Of a DNA stretch of 64,000 nt, positions 37,652 to 50,590 are shown piece by piece. This DNA comes from Sclerurus mexicanus (taxonomy: Eukaryota > Chordata > Aves > Passeriformes > Furnariidae): the NCBI GenBank assembly GCA_013396755.1, contig VWZF01006730.1, positions 930,001 through 994,000 on the forward strand, written 5' to 3'. A program made the translations under genes and the position numbers. How positions within the stretch are numbered: the stretch's first letter is position 1; each line of letters opens with the position of its first letter. Under the pieces are notes generated by a model. The model did no database searches, had not been told where the DNA came from, and saw only the letters and a list, made by a program, of their open reading frames with translations.

Positions 37652-37974
37652 AATAGCAGGAAGTTACTGTAGTAAAGCTAACAAACGAACAATAGAAGAA
37701 GCTATACTTCTGTGCAGGGGTAGAGGTTAAGATTTAGCTTTGGATCAAAAGCAAAATGATTTTTTTTCTTTTTCAGTTTTTGCCAAGGGCAAATAATAAC
37801 TAATATTTCGAGTTTCAAGATTCAATAAGAATTAATCAAGTTATCCAAGGGAAAAGAAGATAATCTGAAATCTCCACATTTGAGATAGACTCAAAATCTG
37901 AAAAGTTTAGTTTCATCAAGCATCAGAAGTAAACATGCCCTTAATTATGTCCCATGAAACAACTATAGTTTGAT
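37652..37974. other. Spacer, possibly diverged CR1
   Basis: About 320 bp between a CR1 tail and the ancient CR1 reverse transcriptase fragment. Phrases such as TCAATAAGAATTAATCAAGT and TATCCAAGGGAAAAGAAGAT faintly suggest the older CR1 body, but similarity is too low for a firm call. Confidence 0.4.
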
Positions 37975-38520
37975 AGCCATTATTTTTATAAATTATTGTA
38001 AAAGATGGGGAGCATGAATGGAGAACAGGAAGTATAAACCTATCTTAAGAAAGGAGACCAAGTTATCCGGGCAATTACTGGTTCATTGGTTTTACTTGAA
38101 CTGTGCATACAGTTTGGAATAAATTTGGAAGGAAAATATAAACAAAGGTATGAAGGTAAGTAAGCTAAAGTGCAACTTTTATTTCCAGAACTAGCTTGAT
38201 ATTATTCAGTGAAAAAACTGACTGACTTAACTAGGAAGTAAGGTAGGTTGAATCTGCCTGGACTTCAGTGGGGCATCTAATGTAATGCTCCACTGGAATT
38301 TACTGATTGCACTAGGGAGAATGGGGATTAGCAGGGAACTTACAAAATAGAGGTAAAGAGCTGAATGAGAGTAAGATAATCATGCAGTGGTTTGTGTTTA
38401 AGGGGGATTGTCAGTCTGGAAGGAAGTATCCTGAAGTCTTGAGGGTTCATTAGGGACTGATTAAGGATACCTAATCAATTTCCATGACTATCATGGGCAA
38501 GAGTGTGAGTTTACAGCTTA
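37975..38520 (+). mobile_element. Ancient CR1-like LINE, reverse transcriptase region
   Basis: This is an old, heavily mutated CR1-family fragment on the plus strand. Frame-switching translation shows remnants of the reverse transcriptase N-terminal motifs: LKKGD followed by YPGNYWFIGFT (family motif KKGDxxxPGNYRPVSLT) near 38046-38092, and CLDFSGASNVMLH (family YLDFSKAFDTVSH) near 38257-38300. The following DNA (GGGGATT, then TTGTCAGTCTGGAAGGAAGT) agrees with the RT middle region of older, reptile-type CR1. Homology may extend back towards 37660 but is faint. The fragment carries many stops. Confidence 0.72.
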
Positions 38521-38689
38521 AGCACAGTAGCTATTTCTCTAAACACACTTGCCCCTCACTACCCCATGATAAATAGAAGACAGCCCCTCTCTTTCACTAA
38601 AGGTAGTAGGATGCATGTGGGCGGTTGCTGCACAGTAAATGATGTGTTCTGGTTTTCCCTCTGGTAACTTGTTCCTCTGCCCATATCTT
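38521..38689. other. Sequence interrupting the ancient CR1
   Basis: About 170 bp between the two ancient CR1 segments, with no CR1 similarity and no repeat family I recognise. It could be a nested insertion or a diverged duplicate end. Confidence 0.45.
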
Positions 38690-39000
38690 TCCTTAATAGC
38701 TTTAGTAATGACAAAGGCATAAAAAGTGGTGGTGTGGTAATGAGACAAAATTGGAGGTTTTGTCAATATGGAAAGGATGGAAGCATAATGCAGGAAAATG
38801 TGTTACCTAGAGGACTGAAATAGTAGAAAAGAACTGTAATTCAATAGCAAAATGTTCAAGGGTAGTCACTTAGAAGGGCAACTAGAAAGAACTTTGATAA
38901 GTTCAAGGGCAGGAAATGGCAGAGGAGGAGAGGGACCAAAGTACCCTCATCAGTTTCAGGATATGTCTGAGACATCCAAGGGATGTTTCTGAGAAGGTGG
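38690..39000 (+). mobile_element. Ancient CR1-like LINE, segment after the RT core
   Basis: From 38693 the sequence resumes CR1-like DNA (TTTAGTAATGACAAAGGCAT, ATAAAAAGTGGTGGTGTG) and continues through GCATAATGCAGGAAAATGTG, ACCTAGAGGACTG and ATGGCAGAGGAGGAGAGGGA. These correspond to the segment downstream of the reverse transcriptase active site. It is collinear with the fragment at 37975-38520 but separated by about 170-200 bp of other sequence. Its start partly repeats the consensus part that the upstream fragment seems to end with, so it is either a second copy or the same copy with an insertion or duplication. Confidence 0.65.
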
Positions 39001-42000
39001 CAGGCCCTGCCCTTAGGTAAATCAGCTGAGCCTCATGTCTCAGTCTGAAGATACAATATTAACATACAGGGACCCTTTGCAGTTCTGAGGGGTTTTTTAG
39101 CGCTGACTAAATGAGGAAAATGGTTTGGGTGGGTAGTCACAAAGTCTTGAGCAGAGTGAGTAGTTAATGATCTTTTTTTGTTGTTCTAGTATGTCAGATC
39201 TCAATCTTAATATCCATTTCTGTTACTGAAATACTTGGTAATGACCTATGGTTAATTGTGTGCCAAAGTGCCGTGATTAATGCGGAAGAGCTAAAGGACA
39301 TGCTAAAATAAGTATTATATATGCTAAAATAAGAATTAAGACCACAGAGATGCCTGGGCTGCTATTTTAGTTTTTCTTAACTAATTTTGTGGTAGTTTTG
39401 TTCTGTTCCGCCATTTTAAGATGCACAGCAGAATATTTTAATGCTGTATTTTTATATGGTGAATTTGAAATTATTTTTTGTTGTACTTTACAAAACTCAG
39501 AATAAAAATCAGGAAGATATAAGCCTATAAGTTTCACAGGACTATAGTTCTTTTTCATTTCTGACAGTATTAGTAAATCCATTCCCTTAATTATGAGTAG
39601 ATTAAGTATGTCAGATGACTATCTTCAAGTGATAATATATACATATTCTTGCTGTGTAATTAATGTAGGTAAACCTTTGTCCACTTTGTGTACTATTTAA
39701 TGGAAATTGTTCTGAATTTTTAATGCTTCTAGCCTTACAATTAATGAAAGCCATATGGACTCCCAGCCATAGCCATAAGTAAAATTCCCATTAACTCAAG
39801 TGATACAGAAGTAGATCCATAATTCATTGAAACCTATCAGTAACTCGTAATCTCTAATGTTTGGAAATACACTTCTTTCATCTTGAGGTTAGTGCCAAAA
39901 ATCCTTGATGACTTCATCTGAAAGTTGCACAACTGCAATGAGAAGTTAAATGTGACATTTTAAGAAAAAAAGAATGTAATTCATTTCATGGTGACTAGTC
40001 ATGAAATACCAATGTGATCTAATGGATAATTCAAGATTTCAGTGGGAGTCACCTGTGCTGTAAGACAGGTGCAGTGGATAAAGGTGCATGTAGATAAATA
40101 GCTGGGGAATTCAAGGTGTCTCATTACACCACAGAATACAATAATAAGTTTCAGAACCTGTAACACTGACATGTGAAGATTTAAAAAACCCAAACCACCT
40201 GAAATACTGTAAACTACGTGTAAACAAAAGGTCACCTTGCATAGGGGTTGAGAATGTGGCTTTCAGCAGATGGAAGCATGTGGTGATCCCTGGGTAAAAG
40301 TATACAGAGGCCTTACACACGCATCAGTCTGAAGGTGGAATGCTGCTAGATCAGTGTAGCATAGATCAAGAGATTATGGGACAGCAGGAACTGCTGGAGA
40401 AGCACAGTTTACAGTAAGTCATTTGGCAGAATGAAATACTTGGAAGTGATAGGACAAATTAGGTTTGTTGGTGTAGGAAATTACTTATTTAGAAAGATCC
40501 TTTAACTGTAACATGTTTCTTTTCAGTGAAAACTGGAGAAGCTAAAAATATGCAGTTGCAAAATTTCAAGGGTCTAAGAAGGCATCAAGGGTATTGAATT
40601 TAGTTATCAAAATTGTGCCTAGATTTTTGATGGCACATAGAACACCCTTCTGAAATAAACACCTAAATTACTGCTAAATTACAGGTACTACATTTAGATG
40701 CAGTGGACATCTGAAAAGACACCAAACAGAACCAACGTGAGTGCCTTTCAAAGTCACTAGAGAAATCTTCCAGACCTGTCATATCAAGAGGGTTAGGAAA
40801 ACTGGGCCCTTGGAGGATAGCTGAGCTGAAGAGCTTTGGGGACAAGAAGAGGTGGGAGGTGACAAACAGCAGATTTTGACTTGGCGTGAAGCCATTTAGA
40901 GCAGGACAGAAATTGCAGTGGGCTGGGAGAAGAGGTGTAGTGCAGCACAAGTGTGCTGCAAAGATACCGGGGTCTGTTTACGCCCACCCTTCTAATCAAG
41001 ACCCCCTAAACCTCACAGGCCCGCTAAATCTCTGCTCACACGGTGCCGTCTCTCCTATCAGAAATGTGGTAACTGTGCTGTCATCCCTCTGCAAGAAGCA
41101 CTGCATTGCTCAGCCTGTGAGGGTGCTTGCCAGCTAGAAGTGGGTGAAATTCACTGACCCCAAGTTTTTCTACAAAGGGAGTACTTACATTCATTGCCTT
41201 TAACACACAAAAGTACTTTAAGCTCTTTTTGCTAGGTGCGCAGAATGTTTGCCGTTGTTCTATATACCTCATCACATGTAGTATGTAAAATTGCTCTCAG
41301 TGGAAACACCTGGATCAAAACCAATGAGGAAGCTGCACACATACTCCAAACACCTGCATATCACAAAAATTTAACAGTGCCAGCACCAAATATTTCTGGT
41401 TTATCTCAGAAGAATGTTTGCAGCTAATCCTCTCTTGTGGACATAGATAAACATACTGCAGCTAATACATACTTATCATAATTCAGTGGAGACATTTCAG
41501 AGTGCACCACTTAACTGCTTTTCAATTTCTTTTCCTGTTTTGTCATTACCATTGTTAGGAGTTTTTATGCTTGGCTGTTTGTTTTTGGATTTTTTCCAAA
41601 TAATTTACAGGTGATTGTTTGGTCCTGTCTTGGAACTACACTCATAGTATACTTCAGCTTTCTCTTTCTCTCACTGCAGCCTCTTTTTGGATAGAAATCT
41701 ACAGAGGTGTGGAACAGGTTCACATAATGCACCTAGCTGCACTGCAGGTTTCTTAGATCCTGTGAGAGTTACTTTGGGGGTTGAAATTTAAATTGCAGGT
41801 ATGTGATCTATATTTATTCTTCTCTGGGATAGTTGGCTTTTCAGTCAGATTTCAAGTCTCGTTTCCTAAGTATTATACTTTCATTCAAACAAATTAAATA
41901 CTATTTATTCTTTGCCTTTCTTTTAGATTTAATATCAAGTTCAAATCCAGAGCTGGTATAGATTAAAGCATATTTACCAATGGACCAGTACCTTCCTGTC

Positions 42001-43224
42001 CTTGTCTTCCCACTGTAACTTCAACCATGCTTTTCTTGAATTCTCCCTCTTAACAGACTCCCTCCCCACAGACTCCAGTTCATCCTAAATGATTCTGACT
42101 CTCTCCTCATGTATCTTGTGTCCCAGCCTTTTCATTTGCTCAGTCATGTGGTTGTACTGTCTCTGATATGAATATTCTGCTGTAAGGAACAGATATTCTG
42201 TCTCCTGCATTTTCCACATAAGCATATCTTGAGAGGGTTAATGCCAACCTCCAGGTAAGTAAGTAGGACAGAAGGCTGAATTTTTATGCCCTTCTCCTAA
42301 TGGGCGAAACAGTTCAGATGCAGAAGTGGATAAAAGAGAGTGTGTTTGTCAATAGGTTTAGCCTGCTTGAGTTTCCTCATCATCTGGAGACTTTTCTGAG
42401 GCATCATTATCCTGTTATAATTCCACAGTGTCTCTCTCCCTTGCACTGAATAAGCTGTTACATGTACTGCAGAGACTTTTCCTTGTCTGTGTTTTCTTTG
42501 AGACTGCTGAAGTTGCAAACTTGGGAAAGACAAAAGCAATTAAAAAAGGCCATTGTTTGTTCGGTGTAGCAAACTTCTGATCTAAGGAAACAAAGAGTTA
42601 TTGATTCCACTTCCATAATGTGGAGCTCTCTTGTCTGCTCTATCTCCACTTCTGTGGTTTATCTCACATACTTCAGGATGGGTGCAGAATGGATGTCTTT
42701 AATCTTTGCTTCAATCTTTTGAACTGAGAGTATCCTAGGGGTGTGAAGGCTGATAGACCAGATAGTCCTTGACACCATGCAAGTGTTACTGCCATACAGC
42801 AGGGGTTTGAAGTTGTAGCAGGATAGAATTTCCTTTCACTTCCTTCAAAGGTTGTGAGGATGGCTTGCAGCAAAAGAGGGAGAGTATTAATTTGTCACAA
42901 TACTTCAACCATCTCCAAAAGAACTGTATCTCACTGTTTCCTCAGCTCAAACCTTTCCCTATCCATACATACCAGAAATTGGTCATCTGCCTCTGTGCAA
43001 ATTCCTACTGATTGACCTGACCTTTGGGTATTTACCCTACTCATATGCCTCCATCTTCAAAGTTTTCTGCACAACATAACCCAGTGTGTGCTGTATGTGA
43101 GGACGGGAGTTAAATGCAAGGTTTTGTGTATTCTTTGAAAGACATACATTTGGGAGTATGGCAATCTACCTTTTTTGTTGTTAGGAATTGTATTCTCCAA
43201 TTTAGTATTTCCAGTGAATCCACT
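39001..43224. other. Non-coding sequence, no gene recognised
   Basis: Unique sequence after the CR1 cluster. The patch 40700-41140 is slightly GC-richer and contains overlapping chance frames of 68-95 codons on both strands without recognisable domains. A CCAG/GTAAGTAAG junction at 42251-42262 resembles a splice donor, but no coding exon precedes it. Confidence 0.6.
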
Positions 43225-43602
43225 TCAAACCATGTTCTGCTCACTCACTCTCTCCTTCCCCTCCCCCTCCCCTGTGGTGGTCTGGAGAGGAGAATTGGAG
43301 GCACAAAAGGCAAAGACCATGGGTTGAGATAAGAACAATTTACTGGAAAAAACGAGAGAAGAAAATGAACAGTAAGAGCAACAATATTAATAACAAAAGT
43401 GTATAACAGAGGCAAGCGCAAATGCTCACCCACCAGGGAGCCGACCGTACCTGACTGCCACACGCTACTTCCACCTGGAACGAAGCCCTTCTCCCATTCC
43501 CCCCCAAAATGACATGAAGTGCTATGCAATAACTTCTGAGTCCTAGCTGTGCGCCTCCTGGCTACTGCAAAAATAAACCCTGTCCTGGCCAGAACTAGGA
43601 CA
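43225..43602 (-). mobile_element. Solo LTR of an endogenous retrovirus
   Basis: Read on the minus strand, the element starts at 43602 with TGTCCTAGTTCTGGCCAGGA, runs through a T-rich middle (TGTTATTAATATTGTTGCTC) and a conserved late part (TTCTTATCTCAACCCATGG), and ends in a G-rich stretch at 43256-43275. This order matches a common type of avian ERV LTR, probably ERVL-like. The open frame at 43529-43245 is the usual accidental frame across such LTRs. There is no internal gag or pol sequence on either side, so it is a solo LTR. The 3' boundary is uncertain by about 20-30 bp and I could not confirm a target-site duplication. Confidence 0.78.
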
Positions 43603-46600
43603 ACCTTGTATATAGGTATGTTCAGTTTGTGCTTTTCAATGTTTGTCTATAATTGTTTGGCAGTGCAACTGCACTTCAGAAATTCTGCTTTGTTTGTAAG
43701 ATGCATTTGTTACACAATTAAAAGCTAATATTTTGTTCTCAGGCTGGTTTGATAGTCATTATTCTTTTGGGGTGGGGACAGACAGAATGTCAGGCTGGAG
43801 CATAGTTATCAACAGAACAAATTGGTTTTGCCAATAAGAAACGGACAGCACAGGATAATCACACACTCTGATAAGATCAGTGTATGCCTGGTTGTCTAAA
43901 AATTGAGGGTGGTTAAGATTCTCAGTGTTCTAGGGCAACATAGCCTCTCCTGGTTTTCTGGTACTCTTGTTCATTGACTCCATCTTCCTTTTGCCTTTTG
44001 ATTTACAATTCCAGTATGAATCTTTTGTGAACAGAGATTATATGTTTCTACAGTAGTTGGCAAGTGATCCCATTCAGAGCTGGAATTCTACTCAATAAAA
44101 ATAAAGACTATACTTTAGATGTTTGTGGATATTCCTTTTCACAGATAGGCATAGCATGTAATATCTGAGAGAGGGCACGTATATACGATTTTACATATTA
44201 AGTGGTTTGAATCATTCATAGGCTTTAGGAAAGTGCCTGTAAACCTATTTCACCACCATGGTAGCCCTGGAGCAAATACAATGCTAATACTCCTGCTTAG
44301 TGATTTTAAATAGTTTGTAAGCTGCTGCAAAAAATGTGTTGTCAAACTCTGCAACTAATTTACTTCTTCCAGTCTATAAAACAAGGAAAGGAAACATCTG
44401 TTTAAATGGAAATGTAATGGCAGTGGGGATTATACTTTTCTTGTCTCTGTTGTTCATTGTGTTCAATCGGTTTAAACATACAAAAATGAATGCCACTGAT
44501 TAATAAGTAGCAATATTTATTAGAGCTTGAGACCCTGTACAAGTCTGTGTAGATGAACATTTTTGTGACACTGCTGGCATTTCTGAAACAAATTAAGCAG
44601 ATGTGGGAACATTCCAGACATTGCTGAAGACATAGTTCACTCCACATGGATGAAGTTATGGCAGAGTTAGCACAGAGGACTGGAGCTATCAACACAACAT
44701 CTTTGTCCATAAATTCTCTGCAGAAAGGGTTAACATGTTGCAAAAGGCATATCCTGCATGGCAATCTTCATATTCCTCTGTGTGATTCATTTATTTATAT
44801 GTACTCTATGTCTGTCTCTCAGATTATTCAGCCTCTGGTACGCCAGAATAAATGCTTTAGAAAGGTCAGCCCTGCTTGCAGGGAGCCAGCCTTGCCATCC
44901 TCCCAACTTGCAAAACCCAGGGACTGTTTCTTGCGTGTGCTTTATAATGCCCCTGAAGAAAATGCACTAGAACAGTATTCAGTGGAGTGTGAAAAGCACT
45001 AAAGGGTTTTACCCTGACCATTGTTTACTGTGAAATACAAGTCTGGTGTTCTAGCAAACCATGGGCTGAGGGGCTGTGCCTTGTCTGCTCTATTTTACTT
45101 GGTTAATATGGGGCTTTTTCATTTAGAAGCTAAGACAAACCAAGGGCAAGCTGTTGCTTACAGAAAGGAAATAAATGATTTGATATGAATGTTTTGACAT
45201 AAACAAGTGAGCTGAACAAAAATACTGAGGGCACATTCTATTGATCATTTCTTGCTCTTGAGCATGTGACACACTGTTACTGAGCCTTGAGGACCCTGGA
45301 AGAAAACTGGCCAAGGCATGAGTGCTTTTTTATATGTTTCAATGTAGAATGTAGATCACATATAATATGTAGGAATAAAGTAGTGTACAAAAGCTTTTTA
45401 TGGATTCAGGCACTTCAGTGGTGTTTGTAAGAGCATCCAGAAGAACATTCAGGAGAAAATGCAGTGGAAAAAAACCCGGGTAAACCTCTGCACTGGAATG
45501 CATGGAAAGGAATGTGACATGTAGGGCTGGAATCCTCCAGAGACGTGGTCAGTCATAGCTCAGGGTAGAGACTTCACTGGCTGTGCAACAGTGCATCTAC
45601 ATTTCATTTGGTAATTAATAGAAAGACAAACAAATCCAGATGCATTCATGGTTTTGGTATCCACATAGAAAAGCATAAGTGATCATGGTTCCTTTTAATT
45701 TGCCTTGGGTATCTGGAAAGGGCAACTAGAGCTGTGTAAAGTTGTATAAATGGTCAAGGTTTTGGTATTTAATTTCTAATATCTTTAGCTAATTTTTGTC
45801 TTTAACCAACATTTTCTCTTCATCAAAACAAAACAAAAGATTTATCTTCATCAAACCATTCCTAAGAATTGGTTTATGAGGTGAGTATGCCCTAATGGTA
45901 AACTCTCAGTGAAATATCAGGACACTAAGATTTAAATCTGCATCAGGCACAATTAGGGGGCTAATTAACATTTTCATGAAAAATAAAAATTAGCAAAGAT
46001 ATACAGCTGGATTTTTGCAAACTTGGGTTTTCTGAATGAGGACTCAAATGGCATTTCATGGGGTTAAAATGAATTTTCTAAGGCCAACATCTCTTTTGGG
46101 CTAAGCAGAAAAAGGCAGTTTAACAGCTTTTTAAAACATGGATTATGTATTTTGTTTTTACTTTTTAGATCTTTGTATGCATTTTTATCACTCTTGTGGA
46201 AAGTCTAAGGCAGGTGCTGTATTGTGAACCTCCTAATGTCCAGCAGCTACCCTTGTTCAGTGGATGAAATTCAAGGTTGAAGGTATTTATCTCAAAATAA
46301 AGCATTTTTCTTAACTCAGTGAAGACATTATGATGAAAAAAAGCAACTTTTATTGTTGCTGTTTTAAACACTCCTTTTTTTCCTTGAAGACTCACCCGAC
46401 TCACCCACCAATGCAATTTTAAAATATGGTCTTACCAACTGGGAAAGGAGAAACAAACACAACCTTTTAAATGTGCCCTCTTCACATGAATAATGAAACG
46501 ATATATGAAGTTCAGCATATGCAATGTCTCATCAGGACAGGAATGAACCTTTTTTCATGTCTCTGAAAGACAACCATCACTTTAATAAGAGCAAATAATG

Positions 46601-48396
46601 GAAGGGCTTAAAAATCCACCATGCAGGCTATTTGTAACACTTGCACAATGTTGATCAGAAAGATTTGAACCAGTGGGGAATGATTCCATTGGTTTTCTAG
46701 CTTTGATCACAAGAGGGAGTATTTGCAAGTAATCTTTCCTTGTAAAAACAAAAATGCTGCTTAGCAGTGCAAGCAGTTGCTTTGGGCAATTAACTGTTTT
46801 CTGCAATGCACTAGCAACATCCGTATTAAACTTGCAACAGGTGCAATTTTTTTCTTGTCTGTCTGTGGAAGTGTACATGATGAGACCTTCACGAATTCAC
46901 AATTGTATACCAATCATAGTGAACTTTTTTAGAGGAAGAAATTATAGTCTGACACTCAGAGGCAGATTAGCATGGCATAAATTCTTTGTCAATGTATCAA
47001 AGGAATAAATGAATTTTTCTTCTACTTATATCTTTCTGCCCAAAAGAGGCTGGTGTTTTCATAAAGGAGATTTTAATTTCTATTAGTTATAATCTTTAAT
47101 TATAATTTTTTTCAGAAGATAGAATGTCAAGGAAAGGAACATATGGAGTGTAAAAATAAAAAAGGCAGTTTAGGACTAGCATGATTTAAAGGTCACAGTT
47201 TAAAGATATCTGCAAGTTCATAACAGCAACAAAAAAGTCCTCTTTCATTACCATTGACATGGCTTGCAGATCTGTTTGGTGCTGATCAGTTATCTTACAC
47301 TAAATAAGGGGAAGACAACCTGGCTGGTAGAATTAGAAATAAAGTTATACTGACATAGTTTGTTACATGTTCTATCCAAACATCTAGAAACCAAGCCATG
47401 AATTAGTGAAGGTTCATAACTTTCATGCAAATTAAGAATAATTTTTCCCCCTCTATAAGCAGAATTTGACCCAGAGAAGGCACTACTGCTGATGCAGTGG
47501 GAGTGCAATGACACTGACGAGGAAGGAGCGGGCAGCCCATGTTGTTGTAGGAGTAGAGAATTGCTTGAGGTTTTAAAGGAAAATGGTAGCAGGCTTCATA
47601 ATTCCCAAACTGCTGGGTTAACCTTTTCCTCATTTAAAAATGTTAGAGTTGTTTGGGGATCAGAGGAGCATGGAGCAAGGGAAGAAGGATTTGCTTTAAA
47701 GCAACTCTGTCAGGTAGTTTTGCTGTATATAAATGCAATTTTTTTGAAGACTGCTAGATAGATAGAAAATTTCCATGAAACCAAATGTGGAAAACTATTC
47801 CACCAAAAAAGCCCCTTTAATTTGTATTTAACCATTCCACCACAGCACATGCCATCCAAAGGAAGTGGCTTTGTTCAAAACCCTCAGCGCCAATTTTTCT
47901 GGCCTTCTGTGAGAGCAATTAATAACTTCTCAGTAAGAGGAGCTGCTCATTGTGGTCAACATGGCCTTTTCCTGACTGCACAGATGTGTTTTGGTGATGG
48001 CTGGCAGAGCAGTATGTCAAGAACTTGTTTACTGACATTAGTGATAGGTGGTAACGTGAGAGCCAGTGGCAATGTCTGAGTGGTCAAATTATGAAGGAGT
48101 GAAAAATGCCAAGCCAATGCTCAGAGGCGTGAGCAACGATGATGCCTCCCTGCCCTTCCCCTCCAAGCCACCACACACACCTGTTGACTGTGCAAAGAGC
48201 TTGGAAAGTCTGTGCTCTCGAGGATCATGTGTGGCAGCAGGCAGAGGAGAGGAGAGGAGGAGGTGTCAGCTGGCCATGCCCACACACACATGCCCCCTGT
48301 CCTTGCAGATGGAAGGAGGCATTGCTGCTCTCTAACAAAGGGAAACTTAAACTGGAGATCTTGAAATGAGTTTTAATAGCTCTGGTTTGCTCATCT

Positions 48397-48921
48397 TTGT
48401 GCATAGATTTATCATTTCATTCCCTACTCCATGTCAGTAACCGTTCTGCCTGGAATAAGCACCAAAATAGCTGTGCTGGAGCCAGCCTCTACCTACTCTG
48501 TCCCTCTGACCTATTCATCCCTCTGATGGTACCACCTCATGGAGAAGGGATGATAGGACAGAATCCATTCCTGCAAGTGGAAGTGTCCGTGCCTTGGAGT
48601 GACTTGGAACTGAACCTATTTCATAGCCCCAAGAGTCAAGATACAGTGATTTTTTTGGCTTTAACTACACTGAAGAAGCTTTCAGGCAATGAGTTACGAG
48701 TGTTTCTACAAAATCATCTTTTTTGTCCCCAACTGTTACTTCATTCTACCCAGTTCCCATGCCTGATTTCTAAACTGCTTTCTCTTTTAAAGCTACATGT
48801 TCCCTTCATCCCAGGGTTGCCCTTAAAAACAGGAGCACAGAGAATATCCTTTCAGCTTGATGTGAATTGCAAAGCAGAGCTCTCTCCTTCCATTCTTAAA
48901 CACGAAGGGTGGTACGAGTAG
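48397..48921 (+). other. Longest open frame (174 codons), no recognised product
   Basis: The frame encodes 174 residues after ATG and includes runs such as LLHSTQFPCLISKLLSLLKL. I recognise no domain, signal peptide or repeat. There is no promoter, no clear Kozak context and no polyadenylation signal tied to it. A frame of this length can occur by chance in 64 kb of six-frame sequence, and the surrounding kilobase is somewhat richer in GC, which lengthens chance frames. Most likely non-coding. Confidence 0.12.
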
Positions 48922-50537
48922 CAATGCTGACAGTGTACATTTGCAGATGCCACCATATGGGTCTTGAAAAACTAGTTGCACCGATGATTCCCTGCACATG
49001 TAGGAGACAGTTTGCATTGTTGGCATCGTCCCTGCACAGAAACAAGCACAGCTTAGCAAAGCTAAGCAGATGGCACTAGATCTGGTGCCAGGGAAGCACT
49101 GAATTAAAGGTTATACCCACCAGGTTTGATGCGGTGCCAGTTTGAATTGGTACAGAAGCTTCGGCCCACCTGCTTATTGGCCCTGTGACATCTGGCATCT
49201 TTTTTTTTTTTTTTCTTTTTCCCCTTGGACTAAGCTAAATGCAGCTAGGAAAAATGTCATTTTAAAAGCTAGTTACCAATAAAGGGGATTAAAATTCTCT
49301 GAGAAAACAGAAAGCCTTACAAATACATTGTGTTTAACACTGCTATACTAGAGATCGTGGGACAGCTTTGTGAAGATTATGTGATAGAAAATACCAGTCT
49401 GGGCACAACTACATTTTAGAGAACTGCCTAATGGTCAAGGCAGCACAGTAATGAACATGCATAGCTGTTAGGAGTTTACGGCTGCACATAACAGCTCACT
49501 GTCTCAGACTGTCACCACACATATGTTGTCACTCAGAGCGGGAGAGATATTTTATACTACGCCACCTGAGTACAGCCGGTGCATGTGAATAACATACAGC
49601 AATGCACCCTGCTAAACTTATTGTCCACTACATTTGGGTTTCGCCCTCACTCATTTCTGTTGCCACCATTCACGTTCTTTTTTTTTTTTAAACCAGTGCC
49701 TCCTTCCTCTCCACAGGTTCACATGCTGTATACACAAATATGGTGCTATGGGGATTGTGCTTGTTGTGGAGACTAAAACTGTTTATATGTCTTCTCCATT
49801 AGGGATTTAATCCCTGCTCCCTTGGTGTGAAATGAAAGCATGCAGCTATATGGCACTCTGGAGATGATTACCAATAGAGCTAAGCCTGAGTTTATACACA
49901 CCATGAGCCAGATTAATCAACAATTTATTGACTCAAAATTGAATCCATATAGCATTGTTTTTGACTGGTTTTCTTTCTTTCTTTTCTTTTTTTTTTTTTT
50001 TAAAGCGGGTCTCAGGCTGACTGAATTATTTTGGTAGAGAATTGTCAGAAAATCATTGAGCCAGATTTATTAAAGATCTGAAAAATAGTGACAGGCATTG
50101 TGCGATTTCTAAGACTCCATCACAGAATGGCAGGAAGGTCGATGTGCTTATAAACCATAGACATACGTTTTGAAATCATCAGTGGTGGTTTAGAGTATTC
50201 ATTATAAAAAGAAAGAAAAAAATTATCAGTTTTGGAACTTGCCTTGAATTTTCTTGGCTTCTGTATAGTCAGTACCAATGTTTAGAAAAAAAACTAATGA
50301 AAAGCTGATAGGAATGGATAAATAAGGCAACATATAGCTGAAGAGATAAATGTACTGGGGAGCCAGTTATAATGCAAGTGTATTTTACAGAAAAAGACCA
50401 TTGGTCTCCTCCACACAGCAACAAGAAAAGCACTATATGCCTAGAAATGCTTGAGAATATTTTTTTTACAAAAAAGACACTAATATTAAACATCCACATT
50501 TTCCAGTACTGACCTTTGAGTGAGAAAGTATTTGCAA

Positions 50538-50590
50538 GGGACCTGATCCAAACTCCACTGAAGTCAGTGGAAAGACTTTTTTGGCTCGTG
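50538..50590. repeat. Degraded palindromic amniote repeat
   Basis: CCTGATCCAAACTCCACTGA, then AGTCAGTGGAAAGAC, matches one arm and the centre of the GATCCAAAGCCCATTGAAGTCAATGG type of amniote hairpin repeat. The second arm is reduced to TTTTTGGCTCG. Confidence 0.55.

Noticed and set aside
43245..43529. 94-codon minus-strand frame as a membrane protein gene
   Set aside because: It lies entirely inside the LTR; the hydrophobic run comes from its T-rich middle.
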